Source: an uncultured Alphaproteobacteria bacterium
GTDB taxonomy: Bacteria; Pseudomonadota; Alphaproteobacteria; Thalassobaculales; Thalassobaculaceae
DNA length: 64,000 nucleotides
NCBI GenBank assembly: GCA_937776645.1
Contig: CALMRI010000024.1
Location: 19,141-83,140 of the forward strand
Reading direction: 5' to 3'
Below are positions 18,491 through 29,011 of the stretch, one piece after another; the stretch's first letter is position 1, and the number at the start of each line of letters is the position of its first letter. The position numbers and the translations under genes are program-made. Under the pieces are notes generated by a model, which had not been told where the DNA came from, searched no databases, and worked only from the letters and a program-made list of their open reading frames with translations.

Positions 18491-20116
18491 ATGACCGGCC
18501 ACCCTTTCGAGACCAATCTCGATAAGAATGCCGCCAATTATGTACCGCTCTCGCCGATTTCCTTCCTGGCGCGAACCGCGGCGGTATTCCCGACCCGCGC
18601 CTCAGTCATCCACGGCGAGCAGCTCTTCACCTGGTCACAAACCCAAGCGCGCTGCCACCGACTGGCCTCGGCGTTGGCTAAACATGGAATCGGCAAAGGC
18701 GACACGGTCTCGGTGATGGCACCGAACGTGCCGCCATCCTTCGAAGCGACCTTCGGCGTCCCGATGACCGGCGCGGTATTGAATGCGCTTAACACCCGTC
18801 TGGATGCCGCAACCGTCGCCTTCATCCTGAACCATGGCGAGGCAAAGGTACTGATCACCGATGCCGAGTTCGCGCCGGTGGTCAAACAGGCCTTAGCCGA
18901 ACTCGGTCGCGACATCCTGGTCATCGACTATGACGACCCGACGACGCCAGGCGGCACCCGGTTGGGAGCCATCGAGTATGAAGATTTTCTGGCCACCGGA
19001 GATGCCGATTTCATACCCATTTCGCCAAAATCAGAATGGGATGCGCTGGCGCTCAACTACACTTCGGGGACTACTGGGAACCCCAAGGGCGTGGTCTATC
19101 ATCACCGCGGCGCCTATCTGAACGCCATCGGGAACAGTCTGGTCTGGGGCATGAAAAAGCACCCGATCTATCTGTGGACCTTGCCGATGTTCCACTGCAA
19201 CGGCTGGTGCTTTCCCTGGACTATCACCATGCTCGGCGGCACCCATGTCTGTCTCCGGCGAGTTGAGGCCAAACCGATCTACGATGCCATCGCCGACCAC
19301 CAAGTAAGCCATATGTGCGGTGCGCCGGTGGTCATGAATATGCTGATGAACGCGCCAGCCGAGGCGACACGAGCATGGGATCACCCGTTGGCCATGATGA
19401 CCGCTGGCGCCGCTCCGCCAGCCGTGATCATCGAGGGTATGGAAGCTAAAGGCGTCGCGATCACGCATGTCTACGGCCTAACCGAAGTTTATGGTCCGGT
19501 GACGGTTTGCGAGTGGCACGAGGAGTGGAGCGAACTGCCCGCCAGTGACCAGGCTGAACTAAAATCCCGCCAAGGGGTGCGCTATCCGGTTCTCGAAGGC
19601 CTGATGATCGCTGATCCGGAGACGATGCAGCCGGTGCCGGCCGATGGCGAGACCATGGGCGAGGTGATGATGCGCGGTAATGTCGTGATGAAGGGCTACC
19701 TGAAGAACGAAGCGGCGACCGAGGAGGCTTTCAAGGGCGGTTGGTTCCGCACGGGCGACCTCGGCGTGACGCACCCATCCGGCTATATCGAGCTGCGGGA
19801 CCGCTCCAAGGACATCATCATTTCCGGCGGTGAGAACATCAGCACCATCGAGGTGGAAGGTGTGCTGTTCCGCCACCCCAGCGTCCTGGAGGCTGCGGTG
19901 GTCGCCCGGCCAGACGTGAATTGGGGCGAAACGCCGTGCGCCTTCGTGACCCTGAAGCCCGGCGCCAAGGTCAGCGAAGCCGAGCTGATCAGCTACTGCC
20001 GGGCCAATCTGGCGCATTTCAAAGCGCCGAAGACCGTGGTGTTTGGTGAGTTGCCGAAAACCTCCACCGGCAAGGTGCAAAAATTCGCCCTCAGGGATCA
20101 GGCCAGGGCGCTTTAG
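18491..20116 (+). CDS. AMP-binding acyl-CoA synthetase
   Basis: The 541-residue adenylate-forming enzyme activates a carboxylic acid with ATP and CoA. Core motifs are LNYTSGTTGNPKGVVYHHRG (P-loop), MFHCNGWCFPWT, VYGLTEVYGP, GWFRTGDLGV, and the C-terminal lysine region KTSTGKVQKFALRD. The MFHCNGWCFPW form groups it with DmdB-like and medium/short-chain acyl-CoA ligases, not FadD. ATG 18491 follows GGAGG by 7 bp; earlier in-frame starts run into the anmK-downstream leader. Substrate cannot be read from the sequence. Confidence 0.92.
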   Translation: MTGHPFETNLDKNAANYVPLSPISFLARTAAVFPTRASVIHGEQLFTWSQTQARCHRLASALAKHGIGKGDTVSVMAPNVPPSFEATFGVPMTGAVLNALNTRLDAATVAFILNHGEAKVLITDAEFAPVVKQALAELGRDILVIDYDDPTTPGGTRLGAIEYEDFLATGDADFIPISPKSEWDALALNYTSGTTGNPKGVVYHHRGAYLNAIGNSLVWGMKKHPIYLWTLPMFHCNGWCFPWTITMLGGTHVCLRRVEAKPIYDAIADHQVSHMCGAPVVMNMLMNAPAEATRAWDHPLAMMTAGAAPPAVIIEGMEAKGVAITHVYGLTEVYGPVTVCEWHEEWSELPASDQAELKSRQGVRYPVLEGLMIADPETMQPVPADGETMGEVMMRGNVVMKGYLKNEAATEEAFKGGWFRTGDLGVTHPSGYIELRDRSKDIIISGGENISTIEVEGVLFRHPSVLEAAVVARPDVNWGETPCAFVTLKPGAKVSEAELISYCRANLAHFKAPKTVVFGELPKTSTGKVQKFALRDQARAL

Positions 20117-20128
20117 AGACTGGAGCCA

Positions 20129-20746
20129 TCAATTCAACGCGGCGATGAACCCGCGGGCGTTTTCGCCGACCTCAGCCGCCGCCATCCCCGGCTTGTAAAG
20201 GGCCGAGCCGAGGCCGAAGCCGGTGGCGCCGGCGCTGAAATACGCCACCATCTTCTCCGGCGTGATCCCGCCCACCGGAAGCACCGCAATCTGTTTCGGC
20301 AGCACCGCCCGCATCGCTTTGAGAACCGGCGGCGGGCTCGCCTCGGCTGGGAACAATTTCAGGGCGTCGGCGCCCGCATGGAGCATGGCAAAAGCCTCGG
20401 TCGAGGTGGCAAAGCCGGGCACCGCAAGCAGGCCGCGCGATTTCGCCGCGCGGACCACGTCGCCACCGGCATGCGGCATAACGATCAGGCGGCCACCGGC
20501 CTGCGCCACGCCTTGCACCGAGGCTGGGTCAAGCACGGTTCCGGCGCCGATCAGCGCATCGGCGCCAAATGCCTCGGACAGTCGGCGGATGCTTTCCAGG
20601 GGTTCCGGTGAATTCAGTGGAACCTCGATGATCTTGAAGCCGGCCTCTATCAGCGCCGCACCGATACCCTCGACTTCGTCCGGCTTTACGCCGCGCAGAA
20701 TGGCGACCAACGGACAGGCATCGAGCCAAGCATTAAACGCAGTCAT
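20129..20746 (-). CDS. dgoA: 2-dehydro-3-deoxy-6-phosphogalactonate aldolase
   Basis: This KDPG/KDPGal-type class I aldolase splits 2-keto-3-deoxy-6-phosphogalactonate to pyruvate and glyceraldehyde-3-phosphate (De Ley-Doudoroff pathway). The 205-residue TIM barrel has VAILRGVKPDE with the conserved Arg-Gly, EVPLNSPEPLESI with the catalytic Glu, and ALKLFPAEASPP with the Schiff-base Lys. PVGGITPEK binds phosphate. Its ATG overlaps the stop of the kinase gene upstream (TGATG), so the pair is translationally coupled. KDPGal, not KDPG, is favoured by the adjacent kinase. Confidence 0.93.
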   Translation of the reverse strand: MTAFNAWLDACPLVAILRGVKPDEVEGIGAALIEAGFKIIEVPLNSPEPLESIRRLSEAFGADALIGAGTVLDPASVQGVAQAGGRLIVMPHAGGDVVRAAKSRGLLAVPGFATSTEAFAMLHAGADALKLFPAEASPPPVLKAMRAVLPKQIAVLPVGGITPEKMVAYFSAGATGFGLGSALYKPGMAAAEVGENARGFIAALN

Positions 20747-21687
20747 CAGGCCATTCCATCGATAAGCGCGCGGGCAAGCCGCAGATGTCCAACCGCCACT
20801 ACGTCAGCCGGCAAAATGCGGCAATCGCGACCAAGATGCGTCAAGGCTATAGCATAAAGTTCAACCAGACGCCCGGCGCCTATCAAGCAAATCTCTCCGG
20901 CCGTGCCACCCTCGATTTCGGTATCGGCATTTTCGGCCCCGAGCGCAGCGTCGAGCTCGTGACCGATCATCAGGCCCGAGAGATAGGAGCCGGCGGTCCG
21001 GTCGTCGAGCTCGCCGAACAACCCCTTGGCCCGAACCCCGAATAAATGGCCGAGCAACCCACCGGGCGCGCGGCCCCGCACCAATCCGTCGAGAAACGCT
21101 GGTTCGTCCCAAGCCTCGGCGTCGATCATTCGGCCAAGGATGGTGTGACCGCGCACCGCCTCGAATACCTCGCCGGTCATATGGGTGGAGAAGCCAAGCA
21201 CCTGGCCATCCCGGACCCGCGCCCATTTGCTGTGCGTGCCCGGCAGACAAACCAAGGCTGGTGCATCGCCAATAGCCTCCTGGGCGCCGAGGATCTGTAC
21301 CTCCTCGCCACGCATCACGTCGGGCGTGCCGCCGCTATCACGGTGCGAAAGTCCCGGCGCGATCCAGATCCGTCGGCCACGCGCGAGATCCACCGGCAGC
21401 AACGCCGCGGCCAAGCCGGCGATATCCGCGGGACACGCCAGATACGGTGCTTCACGCCAGCCCTGACGACTGCCGATCATGCCGGAGAGCACCACCGGAG
21501 TCCCGGCGGCCGCATCGAGCCAGTCACCGACGCTATCCTCGAAGACCGCCTCGAAGCCTCCCGCCTCGACCGCCATGATGCCGCGCGCCGTCTCGCGACG
21601 CTCCAGCACCGCGCCATCACCGCCAAGGCGATACGCCCGCAAGCTGCTGGTTCCCCAGTCGCAACCGATCGCTGCTGTCTGGTGCAT
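20746..21687 (-). CDS. dgoK: 2-dehydro-3-deoxygalactonokinase
   Basis: DgoK phosphorylates 2-keto-3-deoxygalactonate. The 313-residue sugar-kinase-like protein begins with AAIGCDWGTSSLRAYRL (ATP-binding DxGTSxxR) and has VLSGMIGSRQGWREAPYLACP and CLPGTHSKWARV, typical of the family. It is the first gene of a two-gene unit with the aldolase. No DgoD dehydratase, transporter or GntR regulator is adjacent. Confidence 0.94.
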   Translation of the reverse strand: MHQTAAIGCDWGTSSLRAYRLGGDGAVLERRETARGIMAVEAGGFEAVFEDSVGDWLDAAAGTPVVLSGMIGSRQGWREAPYLACPADIAGLAAALLPVDLARGRRIWIAPGLSHRDSGGTPDVMRGEEVQILGAQEAIGDAPALVCLPGTHSKWARVRDGQVLGFSTHMTGEVFEAVRGHTILGRMIDAEAWDEPAFLDGLVRGRAPGGLLGHLFGVRAKGLFGELDDRTAGSYLSGLMIGHELDAALGAENADTEIEGGTAGEICLIGAGRLVELYAIALTHLGRDCRILPADVVAVGHLRLARALIDGMA

Positions 21688-22082
21688 CAGGGGGTGCCTA
21701 AACCAATTTCAGACCAACCCGGACAATTTGCTTGCCGGTATTTTTCCCGTTCAGCAACCGGACACGCCGACAGGGCCAGCTGATAATTCGTATTGGGAAG
21801 TGGCATGGCGGACTTTCCGAATGGTTAAGATAGGACGATCCGCAGGATGCGCGGACGCGTGTCCCGGATCAAGGTCAAGTGATCCCGTCGGAGCAGGCAT
21901 TTCTTTTTAGTGTGATGGATGCCCGTGACTGCGACGTCGTGGCCTGCTCCACACAGCCCAAGGCTCCGGCCCGCTTGACACTCTGGCGCGGCGTCGCGAT
22001 GCTGCCGGCTCAAAGGCGGCGAGCGTCAAATTCATGCCCCCGCTGTGCCAATAATATATGAAATCCGTGGAAGGACGACGCC

Positions 22083-22928
22083 ATGAAATTGTTGCGCTAT
22101 GGGCCCTTAGGGCAGGAAAAGCCGGGTATCTTGGACAGCGCCGGCGCGATCCGGGATCTTTCCGGGGTGATCGACGATGTCAATCCCTCGACCGTAGATG
22201 ACGCGACGCTCGCCAAGCTGGCGGCGCTTGATCTTTCGACCCTGCCGGCGATTTCCGGCAGTCCGCGCCTGGGCGCCTGTGTTGGCAATATCGGCAAGAT
22301 GGTCTGCATCGGCCTCAATTACTCCGACCACGCCGCCGAGACCGGGGCAACCCCGCCACCGGAGCCGATCATTTTCATGAAGTCCAATTCAGCGATCGTC
22401 GGACCGAATGACGATGTCCGGATCCCGCGCACCTCGGTGAAGACAGATTGGGAAATTGAGCTTGGTTTCGTCATCGGCAAAACCGCCAAATATGTTTCCG
22501 AAACCAATGCCCTCAACCATATCGCTGGCTATTGCATCGTCAATGACGTCTCCGAGCGCGCCTTCCAGGCAGAGCGGTCAGGGCAGTGGACCAAGGGCAA
22601 GAGCTGCGACACTTTCGGACCCACCGGGCCGTGGTTGGTAACTCGCGACGAAGTGCCGGACCCGCAGAACCTGAAGATGACCCTGGATGTGAACGGCAAG
22701 CGCTATCAGGACGGCAGCACCAAAACCATGATCTTCGGTGTCGCCCACATCGTGCATTACCTCTCGCAGTTCTTCACCCTGCATCCGGGCGACGTGATCT
22801 CCACCGGCACACCGCCAGGCGTTGGCCTGGGCGTTAAGCCGAATCCGGTGTTCCTGAAGGCCGGTGACGAAATGCACCTGGCGATCGACGGGCTCGGCGA
22901 GCAGCATCAGAAATGTGTCGCCGACTGA
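22083..22928 (+). CDS. Fumarylacetoacetate hydrolase (FAH) family protein
   Basis: The 281-residue protein has an N-terminal about 70-residue extension and a C-terminal FAH domain. Metal ligands are visible in WEIELGFVIG (Glu pair) and NDVSERAFQ (Asp), with CIGLNYSDHAAETG and STGTPPGVGLGVKP also typical. The family hydrolyses or lyses 2-keto acid substrates such as ureidoglycolate, 2,4-diketo-3-deoxyfuconate or acylpyruvates. The gap upstream (21788-22082) has no gene. The gene after it (32 bp) encodes a second FAH-fold protein, and a sugar-acid role is inferred from the neighbouring KDGal genes. Confidence 0.88.
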   Translation: MKLLRYGPLGQEKPGILDSAGAIRDLSGVIDDVNPSTVDDATLAKLAALDLSTLPAISGSPRLGACVGNIGKMVCIGLNYSDHAAETGATPPPEPIIFMKSNSAIVGPNDDVRIPRTSVKTDWEIELGFVIGKTAKYVSETNALNHIAGYCIVNDVSERAFQAERSGQWTKGKSCDTFGPTGPWLVTRDEVPDPQNLKMTLDVNGKRYQDGSTKTMIFGVAHIVHYLSQFFTLHPGDVISTGTPPGVGLGVKPNPVFLKAGDEMHLAIDGLGEQHQKCVAD

Positions 22929-22960
22929 TCACCCTTACCAGCTCTCGGGGAGACACGCGC

Positions 22961-24136
22961 ATGGCGCTTGATCTTACGATCCAGGAGTGCCTGCCCGAAG
23001 ATTGGCGGCAGGCGAACCTAGTCGGTCGTGTCTGGCTGCCCGAGGCGGCTGGGCCGGCCGTGGTGGTACTTCGGGGCGACACCGTGGTCGACATCACCGG
23101 AACCATAGCGACGGTCTCGGAACTGATGAACGATGCCCAGCCGCTCGACCGGGTGCTTGGCGCCGGCGGTCAGGAGATCGGCGGTGTCGCGGAGATCCTG
23201 GCCAACTCGGCCCATGACGCCCGCGACCCGGGCGTTCCCTACTTCCTGGCGCCGGTGGACCTGCAGGCGGTCAAGGCCTGCGGGGTCACCTTCGCCGCAA
23301 GCATGCTGGAGCGGGTTATTGAGGAGCGCGCCAAGGGCGACCCAAGCGCCGCCGATGGCATTCGAGACGAGATCCGCGACGCTGTCGGCCTCGACCTCGG
23401 CCAGATCGTGCCGGGATCGGACGAGGCGATGCAGCTCAAGGCGATGCTCGTCGAAAAGGGCATGTGGTCACAGTATCTGGAGGTTGGCATCGGCCCGGAC
23501 GCCGAGGTCTTCACCAAGGCGCAACCGATGTCGGCGGTCGGCGTCGGCGCCGAAGTCGGCCTGCATTCCAAATCGGTCTGGAACAACCCGGAGCCGGAAG
23601 TCACCCTAATCGTCAACGCCAGGGGCAAGATCGTCGGCGCCACCCTGGGCAATGACGTCAACTTGCGCGACATCGAAGGGCGCAGCGCCTTGTTGCTTGG
23701 CAAAGCCAAGGACAATAACGGTTCGGCCGCGGTTGGGCCATTCATCCGACTGTTTGATGATCACTACACTCTGGACGATGTCCGGACGGCGGAACTTTCC
23801 CTCACGGTCGAAGGCCTGGACCAATTCACCATGCGGGGCCGCTCCTCAATGTCAAAAATCAGCCGTGATGTCGCCGATCTGGTCACCGAAACCATTGGCG
23901 CCCATCACCAATATCCGGACGGCTTCTGCCTGATGACCGGGACTCTCTTCTCACCAACCGACGATAGGGACGCCTCGGGTCAGGGCTTTACCCACAAGGT
24001 CGGGGACGTAGTACGCATCGCCTCGCCAAGACTTGGCGGGTTGATCAATCAGGTGAACCTATCGGAGCACATTCCGCCTTGGACGTTCGGAACCGCTGCG
24101 TTGATGCGCAATCTGGCGGCACGGGGGCTGATCTAA
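22961..24136 (+). CDS. FAH-fold 2-keto-3-deoxy sugar acid dehydratase-like protein
   Basis: The 391-residue protein resembles the longer FAH-superfamily enzymes such as Caulobacter 2-keto-3-deoxy-xylonate/arabinonate dehydratases. Metal and active-site stretches include VGVGAEVGLHSKSVWNNPEPEVTL (read in two parts) and GNDVNLRDIEGRS. The C-terminus has GTLFSPTDDRD and GDVVRIASPRLGGL. ATG 22961 is chosen because upstream in-frame codons overlap the previous gene and show no similarity. The product would be a 2-ketoglutarate semialdehyde-type intermediate if the assignment holds; that is inference. Confidence 0.8.
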   Translation: MALDLTIQECLPEDWRQANLVGRVWLPEAAGPAVVVLRGDTVVDITGTIATVSELMNDAQPLDRVLGAGGQEIGGVAEILANSAHDARDPGVPYFLAPVDLQAVKACGVTFAASMLERVIEERAKGDPSAADGIRDEIRDAVGLDLGQIVPGSDEAMQLKAMLVEKGMWSQYLEVGIGPDAEVFTKAQPMSAVGVGAEVGLHSKSVWNNPEPEVTLIVNARGKIVGATLGNDVNLRDIEGRSALLLGKAKDNNGSAAVGPFIRLFDDHYTLDDVRTAELSLTVEGLDQFTMRGRSSMSKISRDVADLVTETIGAHHQYPDGFCLMTGTLFSPTDDRDASGQGFTHKVGDVVRIASPRLGGLINQVNLSEHIPPWTFGTAALMRNLAARGLI

Positions 24137-24173
24137 GAGGCCAGTCGCAGATGCCGCTTGATCGGAAATTTTT

Positions 24174-24635
24174 CTAAGATTTCGCCGACCTCGATCCGTA
24201 TGAGCGCCCCGGCGTCCCTGGATAGAGCGAGAAATGCGTGTGCACCCCGAGCCATTCAGCGTCCAGCCACTCGCGCGTCACCATGACCGAGGTCCGGCCC
24301 GGGCGATCGAAGCGGCTGCCATCCTGGTGATAGCCGATCGAGGTCCAAGTGGTGATCAGGAAGCCTATCAGGCGGTCCGGTGACACCCCAATGCGTATGC
24401 CTTCAAAGTCCCAGACAAAGTCATCGATGGTCGGCCAGACCGAGCGCCACTGGTTCTGCTCCAGCGCGTCGCGGCCCTCGACAATGTCCATATGGGTCCC
24501 AAACGAGGCGACGTTCTCGGCGAACAGCCGGCGCGCCGGCACGAAATCAACGTTCTGGACACAGGGTTGCCATGCCTCGAGCCAAGCCTTCACCGATGCG
24601 ATGTCATCGGGATCCGGGTTCCAGTTAAAGTTCAT
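24174..24635 (-). CDS. SnoaL/NTF2-like protein
   Basis: The 153-residue cytoplasmic protein has the alpha+beta cone fold signature: an N-terminal helix (DIASVKAWLEAWQPCV), ARRLFAENVASFGTH, a GRDALEQNQWRSVWP helix, and alternating beta strands ending in VHTHFSLYPG. Such proteins are catalytic (isomerase, hydratase) or ligand-binding, and function cannot be assigned here. It converges on the FAH gene. Confidence 0.8.
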   Translation of the reverse strand: MNFNWNPDPDDIASVKAWLEAWQPCVQNVDFVPARRLFAENVASFGTHMDIVEGRDALEQNQWRSVWPTIDDFVWDFEGIRIGVSPDRLIGFLITTWTSIGYHQDGSRFDRPGRTSVMVTREWLDAEWLGVHTHFSLYPGTPGRSYGSRSAKS

Positions 24636-24744
24636 GCGCTATCTCCTTTGTGCCGATCATCCAAACCCAACGGTCGGCACAGAGCAAGTCGACTTTTCGC
24701 TATCCTCAACGCCGCCGCTCCGGGCGGTCCTGAGACACAGGAAG

Positions 24745-25860
24745 TCAGCTAGCGGCGATCCGCCGGATCATGTCGGCGCCGTATTTCGCGGTGACCGGCC
24801 AGTCATAGTTCCGGCGAACATGATCAGAGATCGCCTGGCCACGCCGTTTGGCCTCATCGGGATTGTCGACCAAATGGCGCATAGTTTGGCGAAATTGCTC
24901 CCAATTCGGCTCAGCCCATTCGCCCTGGTCACCGTCACGACGGATGAAGAGCGGGGCTTTGATCTTAGTCATCCCGTAGTCGAGAAAATAGGCGTGCCCG
25001 GCGGCCCATTCAAATGGTGCCGAATAATTGGTGGTCACCAGGGGAAGGCCGCAAGCCGCCGCTTCCATGTGGCACAGCCCCCAACCCTCGGTCCGACTGG
25101 CACCGAGAAAAGCGTTACAGGAACGGTATAGCTTGGCGACGTCTTGGTGCGTCGGCACCGGCGGAATGAACAGGAGACGCTCTGGATCGCGCAGCTCCAG
25201 GGCCCGGATCGCGGCCCGAAGATCGAAGCTTTTGTCAAAGGGATTGAAGCAGGACAGAATGAACCACACGTCCTTCTCGCCGGCGAATTCATCATCGAAG
25301 GCTTTGATCATCTCACCGGTGGCCTTGCGCTCCTCGAACTTACCTACATTGATGAACTTAAACCCCGGCAGGTTAGCGATGTCCGCGATGATGGGCCCGT
25401 CTGGCCGAAAGGTAATAGCGTCGACCCCTTCGGGCATGACGTCGACCCTTTCCGGCGCTACCCCGTTGTCGACAAGAACACCGCGCGCCCAATCCGAGGG
25501 AACCCAGATTCGGTCGACCATGGTGAGAGGTCGGATCCAGGTATCCGGCAGACGCGTACTGTCCCAGACCGTGTAGCCAATCCTCGGGCCCGGTGCTTCC
25601 TCGAGGATAAAAAATGCCGAGCCCAATGACAACCCGATGGAAACTAGGGGGCGGTCCGGGAACCGGGCGCCGAGCAACTGACGGTCGCGAAGCACGTCGG
25701 CGGCATCAAAATTAGGGGAATTTTGCACCCATTGGGTACAGGTGACGGGCAGATACTGCGACAACCCGCCAAAAAATTCGCGCGCGTGCACATTATAGCC
25801 AATATAGCCCTGGGTATTGGTCACAGCGTGAATCACCAGGTCGCGTGCAGGATCCGTCAT
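24745..25860 (-). CDS. GT4-like (family 1) glycosyltransferase
   Basis: The 371-residue protein has a GT-B C-terminal domain with [20 protein letters not shown], then [20 protein letters not shown], and the donor-binding [21 protein letters not shown]. The N-terminal half has [12 protein letters not shown] and [15 protein letters not shown], as in GT4-like transferases that act on polysaccharide precursors. It is divergent from ubiD (114 bp between starts) and has no other sugar genes beside it, so the acceptor is unknown. Confidence 0.88.
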   Translation of the reverse strand: MTDPARDLVIHAVTNTQGYIGYNVHAREFFGGLSQYLPVTCTQWVQNSPNFDAADVLRDRQLLGARFPDRPLVSIGLSLGSAFFILEEAPGPRIGYTVWDSTRLPDTWIRPLTMVDRIWVPSDWARGVLVDNGVAPERVDVMPEGVDAITFRPDGPIIADIANLPGFKFINVGKFEERKATGEMIKAFDDEFAGEKDVWFILSCFNPFDKSFDLRAAIRALELRDPERLLFIPPVPTHQDVAKLYRSCNAFLGASRTEGWGLCHMEAAACGLPLVTTNYSAPFEWAAGHAYFLDYGMTKIKAPLFIRRDGDQGEWAEPNWEQFRQTMRHLVDNPDEAKRRGQAISDHVRRNYDWPVTAKYGADMIRRIAAS

Positions 25861-25974
25861 CCATTCTCCGCCTTGAAAAGGTCTCCACGCGAACCGGTGG
25901 CCTTTCCAGTGACCTATCCATGCTCTAAATCAAGGATAGACATAGCTTCCACGCCACCACGCGACAAGGCCGCC

Positions 25975-27486
25975 ATGCCCTATGCTTCACTAAGAGAATT
26001 CATTCAACGCCTGGAACGGGAAAATCGCCTGGTTCGGGTAACCGAGCCGGTCTCACCTTATCTGGAGATGACCGAAATCCAGACCCGGTTGCTAGCCGAA
26101 CAGGGCCCGGCGATTCTGTTCGAGAATGTCGTGCGGGCCGATGGAAGCGCCTATGGTATGCCAGTACTAACCAATTTGTTCGGCACGGTCGAGCGGGTCG
26201 CCTGGGGCATGGATCGCCAGCCCAGCCAGCTTCGCGAGGTTGGCGAGACGCTGGCCTTTCTGCGTCAACCCGAACCGCCCGGCGGCTGGCGTGAGGCTGT
26301 AAACCTACTCCCCTTACTGAAGACCGTCATGGCGATGAAGCCGCGCACGGTCGGCTATGGCCCCTGTCAGGACGTGGTACTGATGGGTGACGACATCGAT
26401 CTGTCAGTTCTGCCGGTGCAGACCTGCTGGCCCGGCGAGCCAGCGCCGCTGATCACTTGGCCGCTGGTGGTGACCCAAGGCCCAACGGGCAAACGCGAGG
26501 ATGCTTTCAACCTGGGCATCTATCGTATGCAGGTCACCGGCCGCAACACCACCTTGATGCGCTGGCTAAAGCATCGCGGCGGCGCGCAACATCATGCGCG
26601 CTGGAAAGCCAGCCGGCCCGAGCCATTCCCCGCCGCCGTGGTGATAGGCGCCGATCCCGGCACGATCCTCGCCGCCGTGACCCCGGTACCGGACACGCTC
26701 AGCGAGTATCAATTCGCCGGATTGCTGCGTGGTCAACGCGTTGATCTAGTGGACTGCAAGACCGTACCGCTTAAGGTACCAGCAGAGGCCGAGATCGTTA
26801 TCGAAGGCCATGTCTCACTGGATGAATATGGCGACGAGGGGCCCTATGGAGATCACACCGGCTACTATAACGCGGTGGAGCCCTTCCCAGTGTTCAAGAT
26901 CAGCGCCATCACCATGCGCCGTGATCCAATCTACCTGACCACCTTCACCGGCCGGCCGCCCGACGAGCCCTCAATCCTTGGCCAAGCGCTGAATGAGGTT
27001 TTCATCCCACTGTTGCAACAGCAGTTCCCCGAGATCACCGATTTCTGGCTGCCACCGGAGGGGTGTTCCTACCGGATCGCAGTGATCTCGATGCGCAAGG
27101 CCTACCCGGGTCACGCCAAGCGGGTGATGATGGGCGCCTGGTCCTATTTGCGCCAGTTCATGTACACAAAATGGCTTATCGTCGTGGACGATGATATCGA
27201 CGCGCGCAACTGGAAGGATGTGATGTGGGCGATCTCCACCCGCATGGACCCGGCCCGCGACACCACAGTGATCGAGAACACGCCAATTGACTATCTCGAC
27301 TTCGCCTCGCCGGAGCCAAGCCTAGGCAGCAAGATTGGCCTCGACGCCACCAACAAGTGGCCGCCCGAGACCAAGCGCGACTGGGGCACTGAAATTCGCA
27401 TGGATCAGGAGACCATCGATCTGGTCAACGACAAATGGGAACGCTACGGATTGCCAGGCAGCGGACGCGGGATTTGGAAGGGCTGA
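25975..27486 (+). CDS. ubiD: UbiD family decarboxylase (3-octaprenyl-4-hydroxybenzoate carboxy-lyase)
   Basis: UbiD uses prenylated FMN to decarboxylate the ubiquinone precursor. The 503-residue product from ATG 25975 begins [22 protein letters not shown] and shows [17 protein letters not shown] [31 protein letters not shown] and [18 protein letters not shown]. This is the full-length UbiD pattern, including the Glu/Arg catalytic cluster. The frame is open further upstream to 25723, but that overlaps the divergent glycosyltransferase. No ubiX is in the window. Confidence 0.94.
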   Translation: MPYASLREFIQRLERENRLVRVTEPVSPYLEMTEIQTRLLAEQGPAILFENVVRADGSAYGMPVLTNLFGTVERVAWGMDRQPSQLREVGETLAFLRQPEPPGGWREAVNLLPLLKTVMAMKPRTVGYGPCQDVVLMGDDIDLSVLPVQTCWPGEPAPLITWPLVVTQGPTGKREDAFNLGIYRMQVTGRNTTLMRWLKHRGGAQHHARWKASRPEPFPAAVVIGADPGTILAAVTPVPDTLSEYQFAGLLRGQRVDLVDCKTVPLKVPAEAEIVIEGHVSLDEYGDEGPYGDHTGYYNAVEPFPVFKISAITMRRDPIYLTTFTGRPPDEPSILGQALNEVFIPLLQQQFPEITDFWLPPEGCSYRIAVISMRKAYPGHAKRVMMGAWSYLRQFMYTKWLIVVDDDIDARNWKDVMWAISTRMDPARDTTVIENTPIDYLDFASPEPSLGSKIGLDATNKWPPETKRDWGTEIRMDQETIDLVNDKWERYGLPGSGRGIWKG

Positions 27487-27552
27487 GGACGGCCGCTTGC
27501 GTTCGCCGGTCTAGCGGCTTATCTCAACAGGACGCCTTTAACCGGAGCTCAC

Positions 27553-28896
27553 ATGACCCAGGACAGCCAACTCGATCTCCTGCAAGGCCTGATCGAAAGG
27601 GCACAGCGTGGCGGCGCCACTGCCGCCGATGCGGTCTTCGTCGATAGCCGTTCGCTGTCCGCCGCCCAACGGTTCGGCAAACCCGAAGCCGTTGAGCGCT
27701 CGGAGGAGCATGACCTGGGGTTACGGGTTCTGGTGGGCCGGCGGCAAGCCGTGGTTTCCAGCACGGACATCAAGCCGGACGCTCTCGACGAATTGGTGGA
27801 GCGGGCGGTTGCCATGGCCAAGGCGATGCCGGAAGATAAATTCGCCGGCTTGGCGGATCCAGCCGATATCGCAGCGTCTTATCCAGAAATCGACATGTCC
27901 GACCCGACCGAACCACCAGCCGAACGTTTGGTGGAGCGAGCGACAGCGGCTGAACAAGCGGCCTTGGCGGTCAAGGGCGTGACCAATTCCGAGGGTGGCG
28001 AGGCCGGCTGGTCATCGAGCCGCATCACCCTGGTTGCCAGCAATGGCTTTGCCGGCTCGTATCAGCGCTCCAGCCATAGCGTCAGCGCCGTGGTTCTTGC
28101 CGGCGAGGGACAAGGCATGGAGCGCGACTACGACTATTCCCATACGGTGTATGAGACTGACCTGGATGACGCCGCAGAGATTGGCCGCCGCGCTGGCGAG
28201 CGCGCCGTGGCCCGCCTCAACCCGCATCGCCCGAAAAGCGCCGCCGTACCAGTGGTCTATGATCCACGGGCCAGCCGCAGCTTGGTTGGTCATATCGCAA
28301 GCGCCTTGAACGGCAGCTCGGTTGCGCGCGGCACCAGCTTCCTCAAAGGGGCCATGGGTAGCGCGATCTTCGCCAAGGGCATCTCGATCATCGACGACCC
28401 CCACAGACCCAGGGGCATGCGCTCCAAACCCTTCGATGCCGAGGGCCTGGCGACCGTACGGCGTGCGATCATCGAGGACGGCCATGTCCGGTCCTGGTTC
28501 CTGGATCAGGCGACGGCCCGGCAGTTGGACCTCAAATCCACAGGGCATGCCGCGCGATCCGCCGGCGGCACCCCCGGCCCTAGCGCCACGAACCTCTATC
28601 TAGCCGCCGGCCCGCTGTCACCGGAGGAGCTGATCGCCGACATCGTCTCGGGCATTTACGTCACCGAACTGATGGGCATGAGCGTCAACATGGTAACCGG
28701 CGACTATAGCCGCGGCGCCGGCGGGTTTTGGATCGAAAACGGCAAGATCACCTATCCGGTCAGCGACGTGACCGTTGCCGGCAACCTGAAGGACATGTAT
28801 GCCGCGCTGGTCCCGGCCAACGATTTGGAAATCAAGCACGGCACCGATGCACCGACCGTGCGTATCGACGGCATGACGGTAGCCGGCCCCGGTTAA
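27553..28896 (+). CDS. pmbA: TldD/PmbA family protein (TldE)
   Basis: The 447-residue protein is the PmbA/TldE subunit of the TldD/TldE zinc protease, known for cleaving modified peptides such as microcin precursors and for antitoxin turnover. Motifs include DLGLRVLVGRRQAVVSS, TVLVASNGFAGSY-like TLVASNGFAGSYQRSS, and the C-terminal GVYVTELMG-like SGIYVTELMGMSVN followed by YSRGAGGFWIENGKI. PmbA lacks the HExxxH zinc motif of TldD, and none is seen here. ATG 27553 follows GGAGC by 6 bp. Confidence 0.94.
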   Translation: MTQDSQLDLLQGLIERAQRGGATAADAVFVDSRSLSAAQRFGKPEAVERSEEHDLGLRVLVGRRQAVVSSTDIKPDALDELVERAVAMAKAMPEDKFAGLADPADIAASYPEIDMSDPTEPPAERLVERATAAEQAALAVKGVTNSEGGEAGWSSSRITLVASNGFAGSYQRSSHSVSAVVLAGEGQGMERDYDYSHTVYETDLDDAAEIGRRAGERAVARLNPHRPKSAAVPVVYDPRASRSLVGHIASALNGSSVARGTSFLKGAMGSAIFAKGISIIDDPHRPRGMRSKPFDAEGLATVRRAIIEDGHVRSWFLDQATARQLDLKSTGHAARSAGGTPGPSATNLYLAAGPLSPEELIADIVSGIYVTELMGMSVNMVTGDYSRGAGGFWIENGKITYPVSDVTVAGNLKDMYAALVPANDLEIKHGTDAPTVRIDGMTVAGPG

Positions 28897-29011
28897 CGGC
28901 TCCCCGAGCCATCTGCTGCACGCTCCCACTACCGTGAACCATCGTGGCTGATACGTGAACGGTTGGGCGCCCATAACGAGGCCTCATCTGCTTGCGTAAG
29001 GATCGAGGTCC

